Source: Cladobotryum mycophilum
Lineage: Eukaryota > Ascomycota > Sordariomycetes > Hypocreales > Hypocreaceae
Length of the DNA stretch: 64,000 bases
Assembly: GCA_036429605.1 (NCBI GenBank)
Contig: JAVFKD010000004.1
Coordinates: 744,001-808,000 of the forward strand
Reading direction: 5' to 3'
Numbering within the stretch: the first letter of the stretch is position 1; each line of letters opens with the position of its first letter. This document shows, in pieces, positions 60,401 through 64,000 of this stretch. The notes beneath the pieces were generated by a model. The model saw only the letters and a list, made by a program, of their open reading frames with translations. It did not search any database and had not been told where the DNA came from. Both the position numbers and the translations under genes were made by a program.

Positions 60401-62171
60401 GTTGGGCGGTATTCGATGCCCATTCGGTATATTACCAATGCTTGATGCACCGCCTATTAATTTTCTCGGATCTTGAGGAGCATTGGTGCCGTCCCGAGAT
60501 GAAAGCTGCCTGGCTGGGTTCATAGGATTTGTACTGTCAGCTCCACTAGGCCGTCGGCCTTGGGGTACTCTCTGGGAACCTGGTAGAGGATCGTTAGGAT
60601 ATCGAATCTTAGTCGTATCCAGCACATAGAGTATGCCCAAGTCATTAGAAGCCGCAGAGGGTGAGCTTGGCTCACCACCCAAAACGACAATGGATTTGCC
60701 GACTGTAGTCATGCTGTGACCAGAGCGAGGTGTGGGTGATGGGCCCATGTTCTGGAAAGTATACCATCTTCGCGATGTAATTCGAAATGCGGCAAGATCT
60801 CCCAAATCGGACCCTTCCTCTGTCCGACCACCAAAAATATACATGACATCGTCGACCAGGGCAGCAGCGTGGCCCTCCCGGGCAGCAGGTATGAAACCTA
60901 TACAGTCAAGCTGCGCCCACTTGTTGACGGCCGGGTCGTAACACCAGACATCGTTGAACCATTGAAACCCGTTTGTGCCACCAAATCTACCAAAACAGGG
61001 TCAGTAACCGGCATCGAGGGTGATTAGTATTACATACAGATACATCTTATCGTTATACGTGATGACGGAATGATTAGTTCGCGCAGCAGGAACTTTTGGT
61101 GACGCATCTGCATTCAGTAGAATTTCCCAGCGATTGTTAGGCGACTGTAGCTGGTTCAGGTCAAAGGCAGAGAGATCGTTCATAAAGTAACCATCAACCT
61201 GACCGCCAAAGATGAAGATTTTGGAGCCGAGTATATTCAGTGTGTGACCGTAGCGTCCCGCAGGACGCGGCCCTGCCGGCAGAGCACGAGACCAATGTCG
61301 AGTAGCTAGATGGGGCATCAGCAACTGCCTCACCACTGACTATGCAGCAAGACTTACAGGTATTTAGCAAATAAAGCGTCTCGTCGAGAATATCATTATC
61401 ATCAATCTTAGTATCTCCACCATAGACAATGAATGCATTGCCAACTAATAAGCTGGCATGGCCAACTCGAGGTCCTGGGCCCTCGGCCGTTGTCGCCAAT
61501 GGATAGCAAGCCAAGCTACCACCAGCCTCAATCATCCATAAATCACCCTTTACTGTTGCGCCATTAATTAAGCCACCCATTAGATAAACATCGCCTTCTT
61601 TCGAGGACATGGCATTCACAGCGGCGCCATATCGAGGGAATGGGCTTTGGTGGCCGGTTGTGTAGGCTAATCGACGTTGCGACCAGGGGTAGAGCGAGGC
61701 ATTCTGATTCTGATTTGACACGGGCGGGTTGTTTCGAAACTATTTGCTTATTTGTCAGAGAAAGCGCACATTGTCAAAGATGATGGCACCCAAAAGCCAT
61801 CGCATGGTGAGAAAAAGAAATGCATCTTCATTCATCCATGCATTTTTCAATGTATTTCCAATGGGGGGATAGTCCATGTTCACTTCGGCCGCGCAGTCAC
61901 TTACAGGTAGATCACTTGGTTGTGAAGGATTGTCGACACTCCCACCCCGACGAGCATGACCTTTGTCTGGGCTTGTGGGGTGGATATCGGCATCCATCGA
62001 GTTCATGCTTCCCGTAGGTGTGCCGCGTTGTTGGACCGGAGCTCTTTCTTCCCTAGCTACAGCCACAGAGCGTGCAGCGGCGTTCTGGATAGAGCCCTGT
62101 GAGCCTGAGCTGCCATCGCGACTTGACAATGCGCGGTCCTGGCTCTTCTTGGATTTGAACAGGAATGCCAT
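57434..62171 (-). CDS. kelA: Kelch-repeat cell-end marker protein (KelA/Tea1 family)
   Basis: This polarity protein is carried on microtubule plus ends to the hyphal tip, where it helps fix the growth axis. Exons in coding order are 62171-61905, 61739-61358, 61305-61038 and 60986-57434, giving 1489 residues. The N-terminus MAFLFKSKKSQ is followed by a disordered stretch. Six or so kelch repeats span about residues 100-450, seen as VYLMGGLINGATVKGDLW, FIVYGGDTK, KIFIFGGQVDGYFMNDL, FGGTNGFQWFNDVWCYD, MYIFGGRTEEGSDLGDL and IVVLGGE. A Pro/Ser-rich linker leads to long coiled coils over roughly residues 680-1400. Introns are 165, 52 and 51 nt with consensus ends and phases that match. The ATG at 62171 is preferred, since the frame extends upstream only to a TTG. 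Confidence 0.93.
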
Positions 62172-64000
62172 GATCAATTATAGGCCGCTCGCCGGCGGAT
62201 AATTGATGGGCGCCGTGGTCGTGAAGTCGCTTCAATGCGGTTGTCGTTATAGCGTAACAAAATCGTGAGAGCGAAGGGGATGAACTAGATGACGGCGGCT
62301 GGCAGGTAGGAGGTGGAAGCGAGCAGCGACGCTTGCGCGCGCAAGTATACGGATGGCTCGACAAGCCTCACAGTCGACGCGACAGCTTAGTTGGAAGGAA
62401 GAAATCGAAGTTCGAGATTCGAGATGGCTGGGCAATCATCTGTGGAGGCGCCAGGGAGTTCGTCGCGAAATTTCAGGTGGCCACCTTATTTTTTTGAGGG
62501 GGTGGACGGTGTTCGGATGGGGGTGGCAGGAGAGTCCGCTGTGTCGCAATAGCCCGTCCGTCCGTCTAAGATGGTTGGTGTGTTGCTCGCTGTCAAGTCA
62601 TGGGGGGGGTCAGAAAAGACGATGGACACAATTCTTGACGCAAAGCCAGCAGCGCAACGAGGATTCGATTGTCGCGTGCAGCTGTTGAAGAGAGAAAGGG
62701 AAAAGCCCCCAAGGTGAGCTTAGGAGGTGAAGTAAAGAGGCCACACACACACAGCGAAAGACTTCTGCGACTACTACCACTACTACCACTACTACCTTGG
62801 TTGGTCGGCTTGGTTTTGGCTTGTTGGTGATGGAATGGACCGGGAGGGACAAAGACGTGCTGCTGAGTCGTTTCGGCCTCCTGTCACAGCACTGGGTACC
62901 CTGCTGAAACGGCCAATAGCAGGCCTTGTTTCTCTCGAATAGACAGTTTTTAGGGGTTGCAGGCTCACCAATGCGCACTAACGTACCGTCGTGCCACAGC
63001 ATGGTTTTTGTGGGGGGACTTTTAGCCGTGACCTGGTCGATACCCAGTCTGCAGGCGCTGAGTAGGGCTGACCTTGGGTTCCTGGCTAGTACCACGCTGA
63101 AGTCAGAGGCGGCGACGGATGTGGAGATGCCCAGAAATCAAGGGGCTGGAGGGGCATCGAACAGGCTCTTTTTTTTCAGAATCAGATACGAATGATATGA
63201 TGGAAGCCCAGGTTGCCTTCTCTTTTGATGCAAGGAACAATCTTAAGGACCACCAAGCGGGTCTTTTTTTTCTTCTTTCCTTTTCTCTTTGTTCGTCCCC
63301 CGGGAGAGTGACTGCATCCATCATCCATGGCGATACATGATGATCCCAGGCGACCTTAAACCAAGCAGTTCATGCTCCCCTCATGCACTCACTCGCTCTT
63401 TTGTAAGAGAACTGGTGGCTATTTTTGGTTGTCTTACTATCAAACATGCTCCATACGGAAGAGAACCCAACTATACTCGATTAAACCCTCTTCTTTTTCT
63501 TTTTCTTTCCGGTTTCTGTTTGGTCTCTCGTGTTTTGTTCAGGAGACCTATAAGCTTTCGTACTAGCCTTTCTTACTTTTTGCTTCTCGACGCCTCAGCC
63601 AGAATCAGCAAAACTTTTTTATTTGGTGTGGCCAACGAATCAAACGTGTGATACATGCATGCACTGTGCATCTGAGCTGACTGGTTGGGAGAACTCTTCC
63701 CAGCCGCACATGGGCAATCAGCAAGGGGCAATGCCCGTCGATCTTTTCTTCTTCCCACACGTTGGTAATGTTCCGATATTAACCTTACCCTATAATTTGG
63801 TGCCTGTCTACAAGGTAGATACTCTGCTGGGTACGATGTACGATGTAGGACTCCCGTGGTTGACAAGGTAATGGTAATTTCACGGGATTGCGAAACGCCG
63901 TGATGAGCATCAGCAGAGGCTCCACGTGTGTGATTTCGAATGACAGGGCAAGTCTTGGGGTCTTGGGGACAGGTAGATGATCGAAAGCGAGTGCTCTGGC
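62172..64000. other. Intergenic region upstream of the kelch gene
   Basis: No supported coding sequence is present. The region holds the KelA promoter and leader, a CA tract near 62743-62752, ACTACC repeats at about 62770-62797 and T-rich runs near 63265-63300. Frames up to 161 codons (62610-63095, minus strand) derive partly from these repeats. The window edge at 64000 falls in this non-coding DNA. Confidence 0.55.

Overview
The window is nuclear DNA of a filamentous ascomycete, most likely a Sordariomycete and plausibly a hypocrealean. The evidence is short spliceosomal introns (about 50-210 nt) with GTRNGT donors and CTAAC/CTGAC branch points, and fungal-type proteins: a Mcm1 MADS factor, a KelA/Tea1 kelch protein, an Hsl1/Gin4-type kinase, a PLS1-like tetraspanin and a peroxisomal malate synthase. 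It also holds a tRNA-Gly and a small cysteine-rich secreted protein. No mobile element, CRISPR array, rRNA or virus-like gene was seen. The species cannot be named from the sequence alone.

Layout: 1-8.2 kb is compact. It has a probable Smc5/6-loading protein (+), V-ATPase subunit E (-), a NIPA-type Mg2+ transporter (+) and a tetraspanin (-). From 8.2 to 40.9 kb the DNA is gene-poor and holds only MCM1 (+), a Ctr copper transporter (-) and a C2H2 zinc-finger regulator (-). These are separated by 5.3, 2.8, 7.7 and 13.8 kb of low-complexity, microsatellite-rich DNA without credible coding sequence. From 40.9 to 64 kb density rises again: malate synthase (-), an Hsl1-like kinase (-), a secreted cysteine-rich protein (-), tRNA-Gly(GCC) (+), SMC5 (+) and KelA (-).

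The genes do not form a cluster, but two themes recur. The protein at 1.4 kb and SMC5 at 52.7 kb probably act in the same DNA-repair complex. Their promoters share an identical 10-mer that joins an MBF-like CGCG core to a CCAAT box. The Hsl1-like kinase and KelA both belong to cell-cycle and polarity control at the hyphal cortex.

Four genes that otherwise look intact (the Nse6/SLF2-like protein, the tetraspanin, the copper transporter and the kinase) each carry a one-base frame break inside a homopolymer. The shared pattern points to sequencing or assembly indels rather than four pseudogenes. Exon coordinates were worked out by hand from splice signals and protein continuity.
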